A stretch of DNA of 64,000 nt, taken from assembly GCA_029552125.1 (NCBI GenBank), contig JAKPEE010000069.1, forward strand, positions 29,641 through 93,640, written 5' to 3'. This DNA comes from Bacillota bacterium. GTDB lineage: Bacteria; Bacillota; Dethiobacteria; DTU022. Each line of letters begins with the position of its first letter. Positions within the stretch are counted from its first letter, which is position 1. The position numbers were made by a program, and so were the translations under genes. A model generated the notes under the pieces. The model had not been told where the DNA came from, searched no databases, and worked only from the letters and a program-made list of their open reading frames with translations. Below, in pieces: positions 1-9,064 of the stretch.

Positions 1-891
1 CTTGCCGTAGGCCATGTATTCGAAAATTTTTAACGGAGACATCCACCGGGCGGTATCGCCGCCGCCGGGAATGGCCACTTTTTCCTGGTACGGTGCCAGA
101 ACAATATCGATTTTACGGTAATAACGGGCCAGCTCTCCGGGCGGGACATGTCCGGTGAAGCAAAGGTTTTCCTGGGAAATACAGGAATTGCGCCACCGCT
201 CGACATCTTTCTCAGAGCCGCCGACAACCAGGAAATCATATTGCGGCAGCCGTTTTGCCAGCTCCAGGATGATTTCCAGGCCCCGGCCGGGGTAAAGGCT
301 GCCGACATAACCGATGGTTGGCCTGCTATTTGGTAAAACAGTATCTTCAACGCCGTCTGAATCCGGTATATCGGAACCATCCGGGGCCACCATAATTTTT
401 TCCTCCGGTAATTCCGGGAATAGCCGGCGGTATTCTTCCTGCAGCGCATTGGTAATCACGATCAATTTCTTCAGGTTTCTGTTGCGCATCAGCCGCCGGG
501 TCAGGCAAAAATGAATGAAAGAGGTAGGAGGTTTGTGCGCTTCAAAATAAAAGGGAACATTGTAAAAAAATGTAGCCAGCGTTAAAGTAAACAAATCCCG
601 GCTAAAAATGAGATCAGGAATAGCGGTTTTTTTAAGAAAAAAATAAAAACGGAGCAGGTAGAAAAACAATCCATGCACTTTGTCGGTGCGGCCCTTAAGC
701 AGGGTAATTTTGAATCTGTTGCTGACTCCATAGTAGTCAAAAAGAGAATCGAGAGGCATTGGCGTATACCGGGCGGCCACGAGATGCAGCTCATGGCCCT
801 GCTGCGCCAGGGCCTGGCACATTTTCATTACCTGCACGCTGTTTGCGGCTTTAGAAGGCAGTAGTGAACGGGAGAGGTAGATTATGCGCAA
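1..891 (-). CDS. GT4-family glycosyltransferase, C-terminus cut by window edge
   Basis: An uninterrupted frame runs from a TTG start at 891 off the left edge, giving 297 visible residues. No long ATG-started frame covers it, so it is easily missed. The N-terminal Rossmann half begins LRIIYLSRSLLPSKAANSV, a typical GT-B acceptor domain. The second half has VAPDGSD (about 168-174), GYVGSLYPGRGLEI (about 194-207) and ends in SPLKIFEYMAYGK, the nucleotide-sugar binding region with the glutamate of the GT4 E-x7-E motif. An AGCAGG stretch about 9 bases upstream supports the TTG start. It probably transfers a sugar during surface glycan synthesis. The missing part should be some 80-100 residues. Family call is firm, the substrate unknown. 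Confidence 0.85.
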   Translation of the reverse strand, partial: MRIIYLSRSLLPSKAANSVQVMKMCQALAQQGHELHLVAARYTPMPLDSLFDYYGVSNRFKITLLKGRTDKVHGLFFYLLRFYFFLKKTAIPDLIFSRDLFTLTLATFFYNVPFYFEAHKPPTSFIHFCLTRRLMRNRNLKKLIVITNALQEEYRRLFPELPEEKIMVAPDGSDIPDSDGVEDTVLPNSRPTIGYVGSLYPGRGLEIILELAKRLPQYDFLVVGGSEKDVERWRNSCISQENLCFTGHVPPGELARYYRKIDIVLAPYQEKVAIPGGGDTARWMSPLKIFEYMAYGK

Positions 892-946
892 ATGAACAAC
901 CTGCTTTCATTGAAATAACCGTCCGGGCTACAGTCAGGCTAAATTT

Positions 947-1618
947 TTATTTCCTGGCGCTGCCCCAGAAATTCGGATAAACCGGCAGGGGCGCCGCATT
1001 TAAAATATGAAGCATTATAATCCCTGGCAGGCCCAGCTTTTTTTTGGCCTTGTTCTTGTTATGGTCGGTTAGTATGGTAAATTTGCCGATGTTGACATCG
1101 TGAAAACCTGCCTCCTGCAGCAGGTTTTTAAGCGTGCCCTTCGTTTGCAGGGAGCAATGATATCTCTTCCACCGGGTCAACGATTTTTGAGAAAATATTT
1201 CCCACGGGATATTTATATATTTGTTCGGTGTTTGGAATAGCAGTAATCCGCCTGTTTTTAAAATCCTGTTCACTTCATCCCGCAGATATTTTTTTACCGC
1301 GGGGATATGCTCGATCACATCAAACATCAGTACCACATCAACAGATTGATCATCACAGGGAATCTGCTGCCCATTATACCAGGCGAGATTAGGGGCAATT
1401 TCCCGGTATGATTGCTTGCCCCGTTCAATCGCTTGTTGATTAACATCAAGCCCGTGAACATCATGATAACCCAGCCTGTACAAATTATAGATCAAGCTGC
1501 CGTAGCGGCATCCGATATCGAGTATTTTGGCATTGTTAGATATCTGGTGCCTTAAAAAAAAATGTACGGATGCTTCGATATTGCCGTGTTCTTTTGTTAA
1601 TGAGATTATTTGATCCAT
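947..1618 (-). CDS. class I SAM-dependent methyltransferase
   Basis: A 223-residue Methyltransf_11/25-type protein. Motif I is ILDIGCRYG (residues 32-40), the acidic SAM-ribose contact is in GLDVN (56-60), and the post-motif region VDVVLMFDVIEHI (93-105) is typical of the UbiE/COQ5-like group. The C-terminus has LLLFQTPNKYINIPWE, found in sugar- or lipid-associated members. It is transcribed with the GT4 gene to its left (55 nt gap) and probably methylates a glycan or lipid intermediate of the same pathway. The ATG start has only a weak upstream purine run. The substrate cannot be told from sequence. Confidence 0.85.
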   Translation of the reverse strand: MDQIISLTKEHGNIEASVHFFLRHQISNNAKILDIGCRYGSLIYNLYRLGYHDVHGLDVNQQAIERGKQSYREIAPNLAWYNGQQIPCDDQSVDVVLMFDVIEHIPAVKKYLRDEVNRILKTGGLLLFQTPNKYINIPWEIFSQKSLTRWKRYHCSLQTKGTLKNLLQEAGFHDVNIGKFTILTDHNKNKAKKKLGLPGIIMLHILNAAPLPVYPNFWGSARK

Positions 1619-1651
1619 CGTTGTTTTCCGGCCAGGCTTTCGGAATATTAA

Positions 1652-1892
1652 TCAAAACATAAGCATGAAAGAATAAGCGGACAGCGCCGCTACTGCCAGC
1701 AGCAACACATAGAAGCAATCTGTTTACCCGGCGCTTTGCCGTACCGGCCAAACAGGAATGCGGCTATGCCCGGTAGCCAGAAAAATATTATTGAAAACCC
1801 TTTCGACTTTAACCCGGTTTTTGCTTTGGGGTTGTGCCGGGAGACTAATGTCCATGGCAGAAAGCATTACGGCTAACCAACTTTGCTTTTTA
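1652..1892 (-). pseudogene. possible decayed tail of a membrane glycosyltransferase (GT39/ArnT-like)
   Basis: Read on the minus strand, two frames join into one plausible hydrophobic C-terminus. One reads FLPWTLVSRHNPKAKTG, then IIFFWLPGIAAFLFGRYGKA. The next frame, after a one-base shift near position 1720, reads CFYVLLLAVAALSAYSF and stops at 1652. The pattern (PWT, a transmembrane helix, GK, then a second helix) resembles the end of a GT39-like transferase. No start or upstream portion remains. Chance low-complexity coding is a real alternative. Confidence 0.28.
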
Positions 1893-2120
1893 ATATGAAA
1901 AAATATTTGGGACAATTGAAAATGCTTTTAAGTATTTATACCATTACATAATGATCATTTCAAGTTAAATCGCGGTTTAAAATGATCTCCGGAAGTGCTG
2001 AAAACAATCGTAAACATCCGCGGACTATCCAGTAGGAATCTAGAGATGAAATGGCGAATAGGATTCATACCTGGGCACCAACCGAAAGTTTTTTATTATA
2101 AACAGCGAGGTGGCGACGAT
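1893..2120 (+). promoter_or_regulatory. AT-rich upstream region of rfbB
   Basis: This stretch is much richer in A+T than its surroundings. It contains TTGAAA (1916-1921) and TATACC (1937-1942), but their spacing is only 15 bases, so the promoter is a weak prediction. An ATG frame in phase with rfbB opens at 1998-2050, but its translation has no family resemblance and is treated as leader. Confidence 0.25.
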
Positions 2121-3176
2121 TTGAATATACTGGTAACAGGCGGAGCCGGGTTCATCGGCTCGAATTTTTTAAACCGCTTTGTCTCCCGCTATCCCGAGCA
2201 TAGATTTATTAATTTTGATGCCCTTACATATGCTGCCAACCTGATGAACCTGGCAAAAGTGGCGGATCGGCCAAACTATGTTTTTGAAAAGGGCGACATC
2301 GCCGATTACGACCGGGTCAGGGAAATTTTCGAGCAGTATGAACCGGACCTGGTCATTCACTTCGCCGCGGAAAGCCACGTCGACCGCAGTATCGTCGGTC
2401 CGGCCGCCTTTATGCGCACCAATATCACCGGCACTTTCAACCTGCTCGAAGCCTGCCGCCATTTCTGGGGCCGGAAAGAAGGGAAGCTCTTTCACCATGT
2501 CAGCACCGACGAGGTGTACGGCTCCCTTGGCGCAACCGGCTACTTTACCGAGACTACACCCTATGACCCCAGCAGCCCTTACTCGGCTTCCAAGGCCGCC
2601 AGCGATCACCTGGTCAGGGCCTACAGCCGCACTTACAATCTCCCCGTGGTGGTGACTAACTGCTCCAATAACTATGGACCGTACCAGTTTCCGGAGAAGC
2701 TGATCCCGTTAATGATCATCAATGCGCTGGAGGGCAGGCCGCTGCCGGTATACGGCCGGGGGGAAAACGTGCGTGACTGGCTGTACGTAGAAGATCATTG
2801 CGATGCCATCTGGACGGTGATCCAGAAAGGCAGGCGCGGCGAAACCTATAACATCGGCGGCAATAATGAGTGGAAAAACATTGATATAGTTCATAAAATT
2901 TGTGAAGTTTTAGCGGAAGAGACACAGAAAGATGTCGCTGCCTTGAAGAAGCTGATTACTTTCGTGAAAGACAGGCCCGGCCACGATCTGCGCTACGCCA
3001 TTGACAGCACCAAGATCAGGAAAGAGCTGGGCTGGCGCCCGCAGGAAACTTTTGAAACGGGCTTGCGCAAGACGGTGCGCTGGTACCTGGACAACCAATC
3101 CTGGATTAACAGCGTGAAAACGGGAGAGTATCAGCAGTGGCTGAAACAGAATTATGAGCAGCGCGCGACAGGGTAG
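2121..3176 (+). CDS. rfbB: dTDP-glucose 4,6-dehydratase
   Basis: Makes dTDP-4-dehydro-6-deoxy-D-glucose from dTDP-glucose, the second step to dTDP-L-rhamnose; cytoplasmic. The 351-residue protein opens with [15 protein letters not shown] (NAD-binding GxxGxxG), has STDEVYGSL with the catalytic Asp-Glu pair (about 130-131), and YSASK with catalytic Tyr154 and Lys158. I chose the TTG at 2121 because GAGGTGG lies 8 bases upstream and this gives the family's usual length. An in-frame start at 1995 would add 42 unrelated residues. First gene of an rfbBACD run. Confidence 0.95.
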   Translation: MNILVTGGAGFIGSNFLNRFVSRYPEHRFINFDALTYAANLMNLAKVADRPNYVFEKGDIADYDRVREIFEQYEPDLVIHFAAESHVDRSIVGPAAFMRTNITGTFNLLEACRHFWGRKEGKLFHHVSTDEVYGSLGATGYFTETTPYDPSSPYSASKAASDHLVRAYSRTYNLPVVVTNCSNNYGPYQFPEKLIPLMIINALEGRPLPVYGRGENVRDWLYVEDHCDAIWTVIQKGRRGETYNIGGNNEWKNIDIVHKICEVLAEETQKDVAALKKLITFVKDRPGHDLRYAIDSTKIRKELGWRPQETFETGLRKTVRWYLDNQSWINSVKTGEYQQWLKQNYEQRATG

Positions 3177-3271
3177 GGAAGGGTTTAAATCCACCTGCCC
3201 CCTTTAACAGGGGAGACAGGCGGGGTTCTTCATCATAATAATCAATCCAGTATGGGAAAAGGAGCAAGGCC

Positions 3272-4138
3272 ATGAAAGGGATTATTCTGGCCGGAGGGGC
3301 CGGCACCAGGCTCTATCCGTGCACTATCTCCACGAGCAAGCAGTTGCTGCCGGTATACGACAAGCCGATGATTTACTACCCCCTCTCCACGCTGATGCTG
3401 GCCGGCATCAAGGATATTCTGGTTATATCCACCCCGGAGGACACCCCCAAGTTTGAGGCCATCCTGGGCGATGGAGCGCGGCTGGGCATAAGCCTCTCTT
3501 ACCGGGTGCAGGAAAAACCGGGAGGCATCGCCCAGGCTTTCCTGGTCGGTGAGACCTTTATTGGCAGCGAGAAGGTTTGTTTAATTCTCGGCGACAATAT
3601 CTTTTACGGCCACGGCATGACCGAAGTGCTGCGCCGGGCCAGGGGGCTGGAGCGAGGTGCGCTGGTCTTCGGTTACCAGGTCAAAGATCCGCAGCGATAC
3701 GGGGTTATCGAATTTGATGCCGACGGCACCGCGCTCAGCATCGAAGAAAAGCCGCAGCAGCCGAAATCCAATTACGCCGTGCCGGGCATCTATTTTTACG
3801 ACAACCAGGTGGTGGAAATAACTAAAAGTTTAAAACCCTCCGCCCGCGGCGAACTGGAAATTACCGATGTGAACCGGGCCTACCTGGAGCGGCGGCAACT
3901 GGCGGTAGAGCTGCTGGGCCGGGGCGTGGCCTGGCTGGACACGGGAACTCCCGACAGCCTCATGGAGGCGGCCAATTTTGTGGCCACCATCGAGAGAAGG
4001 CAGGGGCTGAAGATAGCCTGTATTGAAGAGGTGGCCTACCGCATGGGCTATATCAACCGGGAGCAGTTGCGGGAACTGATTGACAGGCTGCCGAAAAGCC
4101 ATTATAAAGAATACCTGGAAACGCTGCTGCAGCAATGA
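3272..4138 (+). CDS. rfbA: glucose-1-phosphate thymidylyltransferase
   Basis: Joins dTTP and glucose-1-phosphate into dTDP-glucose, the first step to dTDP-rhamnose. At 288 residues it has the usual length. The nucleotide loop is GGAGTRLYP (8-16), followed by the substrate segment [18 protein letters not shown] (about 22-39), LGDNIFYG, and the sugar-binding [20 protein letters not shown] 9 bases before the ATG is a good ribosome site. It lies 95 bases after rfbB; the gap carries a C-rich/G-rich inverted sequence (CCCC TTTAACA GGGG type) like the repeats elsewhere in this region. Confidence 0.96.
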   Translation: MKGIILAGGAGTRLYPCTISTSKQLLPVYDKPMIYYPLSTLMLAGIKDILVISTPEDTPKFEAILGDGARLGISLSYRVQEKPGGIAQAFLVGETFIGSEKVCLILGDNIFYGHGMTEVLRRARGLERGALVFGYQVKDPQRYGVIEFDADGTALSIEEKPQQPKSNYAVPGIYFYDNQVVEITKSLKPSARGELEITDVNRAYLERRQLAVELLGRGVAWLDTGTPDSLMEAANFVATIERRQGLKIACIEEVAYRMGYINREQLRELIDRLPKSHYKEYLETLLQQ

Positions 4139-4174
4139 GGCACGCCGGCTGGTTTCGTAGAAGAGCACGAAAGG

Positions 4175-4669
4175 ATGAGCTCTTTGCTTTCTTCATGGAA
4201 AAAGGGTAACATTGACGGAGTCGTAATCAAGCCCTTGCGGAAACACCTGGACCGCCGCGGCTTTCTCTGCGAAACATTCCGCCTTGACGAACTGCCCCCG
4301 GATCTCAAGCCGGTGATGAGCTATATCTCTTATACTGAACCGGGGATGGCCCGGGGGCCGCATGAACACCGCGCCCAAACCGATATTTTCAGCTTTCCCG
4401 GGCCGGGCAACTTTCTGCTGAAGCTGTGGGACAACCGCCCGGGAAGCGCCACCCGCGGGAATTACATGGAGCTTTTCGCCGGTGAAGACAACCCGCTTAC
4501 CGTGATTATTCCTCCCGGCATTGTGCATGGCTATAAGAATATCTCCGCCCATAGCCGCGGCATGGTGTTAAACTTCCCCGACAGGCTCTACCGGGGCTGG
4601 GGCAGGGCGGAAGAGGTGGATGAGATCCGGCACGAGGACGACGCGGAAAGCCCGTTTAAACTGGAGTAA
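4175..4669 (+). CDS. rfbC: dTDP-4-dehydrorhamnose 3,5-epimerase family protein
   Basis: A cupin-fold protein of 164 residues placed where rfbC belongs. It has GPHEHRAQTD (His63, His65) in place of the canonical RGLHYQ, and PPGIVHGY (His118) matching the family's second motif. The classical C-terminal Tyr region is altered to FPDRLYRGWGR and the protein is shorter than classic RmlC (about 180). It probably epimerises C3 and C5 of the 4-keto sugar before RfbD reduces it. Because active-site positions differ, a related keto-isomerase activity is possible. Close spacing with rfbA and rfbD supports the rhamnose role. Confidence 0.8.
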   Translation: MSSLLSSWKKGNIDGVVIKPLRKHLDRRGFLCETFRLDELPPDLKPVMSYISYTEPGMARGPHEHRAQTDIFSFPGPGNFLLKLWDNRPGSATRGNYMELFAGEDNPLTVIIPPGIVHGYKNISAHSRGMVLNFPDRLYRGWGRAEEVDEIRHEDDAESPFKLE

Positions 4670-4740
4670 TTACATCAATCCTCAATGGCGAAGGATGATG
4701 GGAAAACGATCATAAATATTTGGCGAGGCATGTTGTCGAA

Positions 4741-5619
4741 GTGATAATACTGCTGCTGGGGAAAAACGGCCAGATCGGGTGGGAGCTGCAGCGAACCCTT
4801 CCCACGCTGGGGCAGGTGGTGGCCCTGGGCCGGGACCGCCTCGATCTGGCTGACGCGATAGCGCTGCGCCGGACGGTAAGGGAAGTGAGGCCGGACATTA
4901 TTGTTAATGCCGCCGCGTACACCGCGGTGGACCGGGCTGAAGAAGAAGCGGCTCTAGCCATGGCGGTAAACGGCATCGCCCCCGGAATCCTGGCCGAAGA
5001 AGCGGCGCGCCTGAAGGCCCTGCTGGTACATTATTCCACGGACTATGTTTTTGACGGAACCGGCACGGCCCCATACCGGGAAGAGGACCGGCCCAACCCG
5101 CTCAACGTTTACGGCAGGTCCAAGCTGGCCGGAGAGGAGGCGATCCGGGCAAGCGGAGCGCCCCACCTGATTTTCCGGACCAGTTGGGTTTACGGTTTGC
5201 GCGGGAAAAATTTTCTCTTAACCATGCTGCGCCTTGCCCGCGAACAGGAGGAGCTGCGCATCGTCAACGATCAGGTCGGCACGCCCAACTGGTGCGGCAT
5301 GGCGGCTGAAGTAACAACGATGGTTTTACGGGAATACCGGGCCCGCGAAGACAGCTCCCTTGCGGGCACCTATCACCTCAGCGCGGAGGGGAAGGCTAGC
5401 TGGTATGATTTTGCCCGGGCGATTCTGTCCGCCGATCCCCGGAAAGAAGAGCAGGTCTGCCGCAGGATTATCCCCATCGCTACCGCGCAATATCCTACTC
5501 CGGCCAGGAGACCGCTTTACTCGGTTTTGGACAACCGCAAAATTAAAAGCACTTTTAATCTAAAGATGGAGCGCTGGGACAGGTACCTGGAACAACTTTT
5601 ACAGCCTGCACGTGAGTGA
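4741..5619 (+). CDS. rfbD: dTDP-4-dehydrorhamnose reductase
   Basis: Reduces dTDP-4-dehydro-L-rhamnose to dTDP-L-rhamnose with NAD(P)H, the last step of the pathway. The extended SDR fold shows LLLGKNGQIGWEL at the N-terminus, HYSTDYVFDG with the catalytic Ser/Thr (about 99-100), and YGRSK (Tyr124, Lys128). The GTG at 4741 gives 292 residues and places the Rossmann strand at the very start as in homologues. A TTG at 4720 in the same frame would add 7 residues. A GCGAGG lies 12 bases upstream of the GTG. Confidence 0.93.
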   Translation: MIILLLGKNGQIGWELQRTLPTLGQVVALGRDRLDLADAIALRRTVREVRPDIIVNAAAYTAVDRAEEEAALAMAVNGIAPGILAEEAARLKALLVHYSTDYVFDGTGTAPYREEDRPNPLNVYGRSKLAGEEAIRASGAPHLIFRTSWVYGLRGKNFLLTMLRLAREQEELRIVNDQVGTPNWCGMAAEVTTMVLREYRAREDSSLAGTYHLSAEGKASWYDFARAILSADPRKEEQVCRRIIPIATAQYPTPARRPLYSVLDNRKIKSTFNLKMERWDRYLEQLLQPARE

Positions 5620-5876
5620 ACCATAACCGGGAAGGCGGCAGCCAGGCCCGGCATGGCTGCGGGCAGCCAAAACAGCGGGGCTGCATGAAAATGCGGTTGA
5701 AGGGAATAATATTAAATTTCCATTTACTACCCGGTTGTTAACGGTAACAGCCAGGAATTATGGCCGGAATACTGGATCAGGAATTTTGGAAACTGAAGCC
5801 GGCGGCTGGCGGCCGGCTAAAGGGAAGCGACCCTGAGGGGCAATAATATTCGGAACCTGGGGGTAAACAGAACTGG

Positions 5877-7676
5877 ATGATTAAAGCGGCCAGGCGTATT
5901 TTTCTGCTCAGTAAAAAAGCCTACGGCCTGCTGCGCCGGGAAGGTTTTAAGGGCCTTTGGCGCAAAGTTGCCTTTTTAAGGAAACTTTCCGCCAAGAACT
6001 CTTACCGGCGCCTTCTTGCCGAAAACCGGCTCACTGAACAGGACCGGGCTGAACTGGCGCGCCGGATCGGGGAGATGCCTTTTCGGCCCCTCATTTCGGT
6101 TTTGGTCCCCGTTTATAATGTTGAAGAGAAATGGCTGCGCCGCTGCCTCGATTCCGTGTTAAACCAGGTCTACCCCCACTGGGAGCTGTGCCTGGCCGAT
6201 GACGCCTCCACCGCTCCCCATGTCCGGCGGGTGCTGCAGGAATATAGCGCGGCCGACCGGCGGATCAAGGTTGTCTACCGGGAAAAAAACGGCCATATCG
6301 CCGCGGCCAGCAACTCCGCCTTGAGCCTGGCCGGCGGAGAATATATCGCCCTGCTGGATCATGACGACGAACTCACCGCAGACGCCCTCTACGAGGTAGC
6401 GCGGCTGTTAAACCGCCATCCCGACGCCGATATGATCTACAGCGATGAAGATAAAATTGACGAAACCGGCCGGCGTCATTCCCCGTTGTTTAAGCCGGAC
6501 TGGTCTTACGATACATTTCTGTCGCAGATGTATACCTGCCATCTCGGCGTCTACCGTACCCGCCTGGTTAAAGAGCTGGGCGGCTTCAGAGAAGGTTTTG
6601 AAGGCAGCCAGGACTACGACCTGGTTCTGCGCCTTTGTGAAAAAACGGAAAAGATCTATCATATACCCCGCGTCCTTTATTCCTGGCGTGAAATTGCCAC
6701 CTCTACCGCGGCCAGCGCCGCCTCCAAGCCCTACGCGCATACCAGCGGCCTCAGGGCGCTTAATGAGCACCTGGCGCGCCGCTACAAGCCCGGGGAGGCC
6801 TGGTGCCAGTCAGGCCGCTGGGATTTCGTCTACGACGTGCGCTACCGGCTGCCGGAGAACACCGGCGTATCCATTATCATTCCCACCCGGGATCGGGTTG
6901 ACTTGCTGAAAAATTGCCTTGACAGCATCATCACTAAAACCGACTACGCGCGCTACGAGATCATTATCATGGATAACGGCTCTGTGGAGGAAGAGACCGC
7001 CCGGTACTTCGAGGCCATCAGGAGTGATAAAATTAAAATCGTTGAAGCGCCGTACGCCTTTAACTGGGCCCGGATCAACAATCACGGGATCGATGTGGCC
7101 GGCGGGGACGTTTTTGTCTTTTTAAATAACGATACAGAGGTGATCAGCGCGGACTGGCTGACCAGGCTGGCGGAAAAAGCGGTCCGCCGGGAAACAGGCA
7201 CTGTCGGAGCCCTGCTGCTCTACCGCGACGGCACTATCCAGCATGCCGGCGTGGTGGTGGGCATGGGCGGCTGGGCTGATCATGTTTTCAAGGGGATGGA
7301 GCCGGTGCACTACGGCTCGCCTTTCATCTCGCCGCTAATCACCCGCAACGTCCTGGCTTCCACCGGCGCCTGCCTCGCCGTATCCCGGAAGACGGTGGAG
7401 AAAATCGGCCGCTTCAACGAAGAATTTATCATCTGCGGCAGCGACGTGGAGTTTTGCCTGCGCGCCCATGAAAACGGCTTGCGCAATATTTATGATCCGG
7501 AGGTGCGGCTCTATCACCTTGAATCCCGCTCCCGGCGCAACCTGGCCATCCCGGAGAGCGATTTCGCCCTTTCAGCCCGCTATTACAAGAAATACCTGGC
7601 CAGCGGCGATCCGTTTTACAACCGCAACCTGGATCTTTTTTCGCCGGTTCCGGCTGTAACACCACAGAGGAGGTAA
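5877..7676 (+). CDS. tandem GT2 glycosyltransferase (WsaE-like, rhamnan synthesis)
   Basis: A 599-residue protein with two family-2 glycosyltransferase domains. After a basic amphipathic N-terminus (1-70), domain 1 starts with ISVLVPVYNVE (73-83) and has DHDDEL (161-166). Domain 2 starts with VSIIIPTRDR (331-340) and has NNDTE (417-421). Double-GT2 proteins of this form make alternating linkages in rhamnose-rich glycans; the dTDP-rhamnose genes just upstream fit. A 257-base gap precedes it, with a short inverted repeat GCAGCCA/TGGCTGC (5638-5660) and no clear promoter. The sugar and linkage are inferred from context. Confidence 0.88.
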   Translation: MIKAARRIFLLSKKAYGLLRREGFKGLWRKVAFLRKLSAKNSYRRLLAENRLTEQDRAELARRIGEMPFRPLISVLVPVYNVEEKWLRRCLDSVLNQVYPHWELCLADDASTAPHVRRVLQEYSAADRRIKVVYREKNGHIAAASNSALSLAGGEYIALLDHDDELTADALYEVARLLNRHPDADMIYSDEDKIDETGRRHSPLFKPDWSYDTFLSQMYTCHLGVYRTRLVKELGGFREGFEGSQDYDLVLRLCEKTEKIYHIPRVLYSWREIATSTAASAASKPYAHTSGLRALNEHLARRYKPGEAWCQSGRWDFVYDVRYRLPENTGVSIIIPTRDRVDLLKNCLDSIITKTDYARYEIIIMDNGSVEEETARYFEAIRSDKIKIVEAPYAFNWARINNHGIDVAGGDVFVFLNNDTEVISADWLTRLAEKAVRRETGTVGALLLYRDGTIQHAGVVVGMGGWADHVFKGMEPVHYGSPFISPLITRNVLASTGACLAVSRKTVEKIGRFNEEFIICGSDVEFCLRAHENGLRNIYDPEVRLYHLESRSRRNLAIPESDFALSARYYKKYLASGDPFYNRNLDLFSPVPAVTPQRR

Positions 7677-7681
7677 GGACC

Positions 7682-8932
7682 ATGGCTGTTGTGGATAACC
7701 TGGTCGACCGGGCCCGCCGGAGCAAAGCCTTAAAATATATCTATCTCAAGCTGTTCAGCCCGTATGTTGATCTGCATATCAAGGAGATCTCATTTACGAT
7801 CAAACCGCGGCCGCAGGACCATGCGGAAAGAAGGCTGAATCTGCTGGTTCCCTCCATCAGCGCCGCCCATGTTTTCGGTGGAATCAGCACCGCTCTTAAT
7901 TTTTTTGAACAGATTGCCCTGGCCGGAGGCTTTAAGGGCAGAATTATCGTCATTAACGCCGAGCCGCAGGCCGGGGAGATTGAGAAAAGCTTCCCCGGTT
8001 ATCGCCTCGGTGACGGTGGCGCCGGCGGCGATATAGACAGGCAGATCTGGCCCTGCCGCCATAAAGAGATTGCTGTTCCGGTGGGGCCGCAAGACTACTT
8101 TATGGCCACGGCCTGGTGGACCGCCTACTGCGCGCAAAACCTGGTCAACTGGCAGGCGGAACATTACCGCTGCAGCCGCAAACCGCTGCTCTACCTGATT
8201 CAGGACTTTGAACCCGGTTTCTACCCCTGGTCCGGCGAATATCTGCTCTGTGAAAGCACTTACCGCTATGACGGCCCCCAGGTGGCCCTCTTTAATACCA
8301 GGCTGTTAAAAGATTTTTTCACGCAAAATGGATTTCACTTTACGCAGGAATTCTATTTTGAGCCCCCGTTAAACGAACAGATCCGGCGCTTGAAAAAAGA
8401 GCTGGCCGGTGTTAAGCGGAAAAAGCAGATCCTGGTTTACGGGCGCCCTTCCACCCCGCGCAACGCTTTTCCGTTGATCCTGGAAGGGTTGAAAGTATGG
8501 GCGGCAGGGCAGCCCGGCGCCCGGCAGTGGAAAATTATATCTGTCGGTGAAAAACACCGCCAGATCGACCTGGGCCACGGAGTGATCGTCCACTCCCTGG
8601 GCAAGGTAAGCCTTGAAGAATACGGGCGCCTGCTGGCGGAATCTTCGGTGGGGGTATCGTTAATGGTTTCGCCTCACCCCAGTTATCCGCCCCTGGAGAT
8701 GGCGGAATACGGCCTGCAGGTCATCACCAACAGCTTTCAGGCCAAGGATCTCTCGCAGCTTTATCCCAACATCGTCTCCCTGCAAAGGTGCCTGCCCGCC
8801 GATATTGCCGCCGCCATCGACGCAGCAACGCAAAAAGAGCCGCTGCCGCTGGCGGAAGCCGGGACGGCCTTAAGGGAGCAGAGCGACTATGAGCAATTAA
8901 GCGCCAGCGTGGCCCGCGCCCTGCTAAGCTGA
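7682..8932 (+). CDS. WsaF-like rhamnosyltransferase
   Basis: A 416-residue GT-B protein. RRLNLLVPSIS followed by HVFGGISTALNFFE (63-76) and later YLIQDFEPGFYPW match the two-domain WsaF family, which adds rhamnose in the Geobacillus S-layer glycan. The C-terminal domain has ILVYGRPSTPRNAF and SHPSYPPLEMAEYGLQVI, the dTDP-rhamnose binding side in that family. It starts 5 bases after the previous gene behind GAGGAGGTAAGG, so the two are clearly co-translated. I name the family confidently; the exact linkage formed here is inference. Confidence 0.85.
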   Translation: MAVVDNLVDRARRSKALKYIYLKLFSPYVDLHIKEISFTIKPRPQDHAERRLNLLVPSISAAHVFGGISTALNFFEQIALAGGFKGRIIVINAEPQAGEIEKSFPGYRLGDGGAGGDIDRQIWPCRHKEIAVPVGPQDYFMATAWWTAYCAQNLVNWQAEHYRCSRKPLLYLIQDFEPGFYPWSGEYLLCESTYRYDGPQVALFNTRLLKDFFTQNGFHFTQEFYFEPPLNEQIRRLKKELAGVKRKKQILVYGRPSTPRNAFPLILEGLKVWAAGQPGARQWKIISVGEKHRQIDLGHGVIVHSLGKVSLEEYGRLLAESSVGVSLMVSPHPSYPPLEMAEYGLQVITNSFQAKDLSQLYPNIVSLQRCLPADIAAAIDAATQKEPLPLAEAGTALREQSDYEQLSASVARALLS

Positions 8933-9027
8933 TGGGTTTATGATGCCGCCAGGAAAATGGGTTATAATAATTTTCTAGCCCCCTGATCTCTTTGCAAACA
9001 AAGGGAGGATGGGGGTGAGGGGCGGGA

Positions 9028-9060
9028 GCTTCCAGCCGGCTTCTGGAAGCCCGGAGCTCC
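9028..9060 (+). promoter_or_regulatory. stem-loop next to the ribosome site of the next glycosyltransferase gene
   Basis: GCTTCCAG (9028-9035) pairs perfectly with CTGGAAGC (9043-9050) around a 7-base loop, directly before GGAG (9053-9056), the ribosome site of the GTG start at 9065. A TATAAT (8963-8968) lies further upstream with no good -35. The hairpin could modulate translation or mark mRNA processing; function is a guess. Confidence 0.35.
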
Positions 9061-9064
9061 ACCC

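Noticed and set aside
1536-1915. Two short minus-strand frames near the methyltransferase as intact genes
   Set aside because: Neither has a ribosome site or motif; the frames make sense only as a broken remnant.
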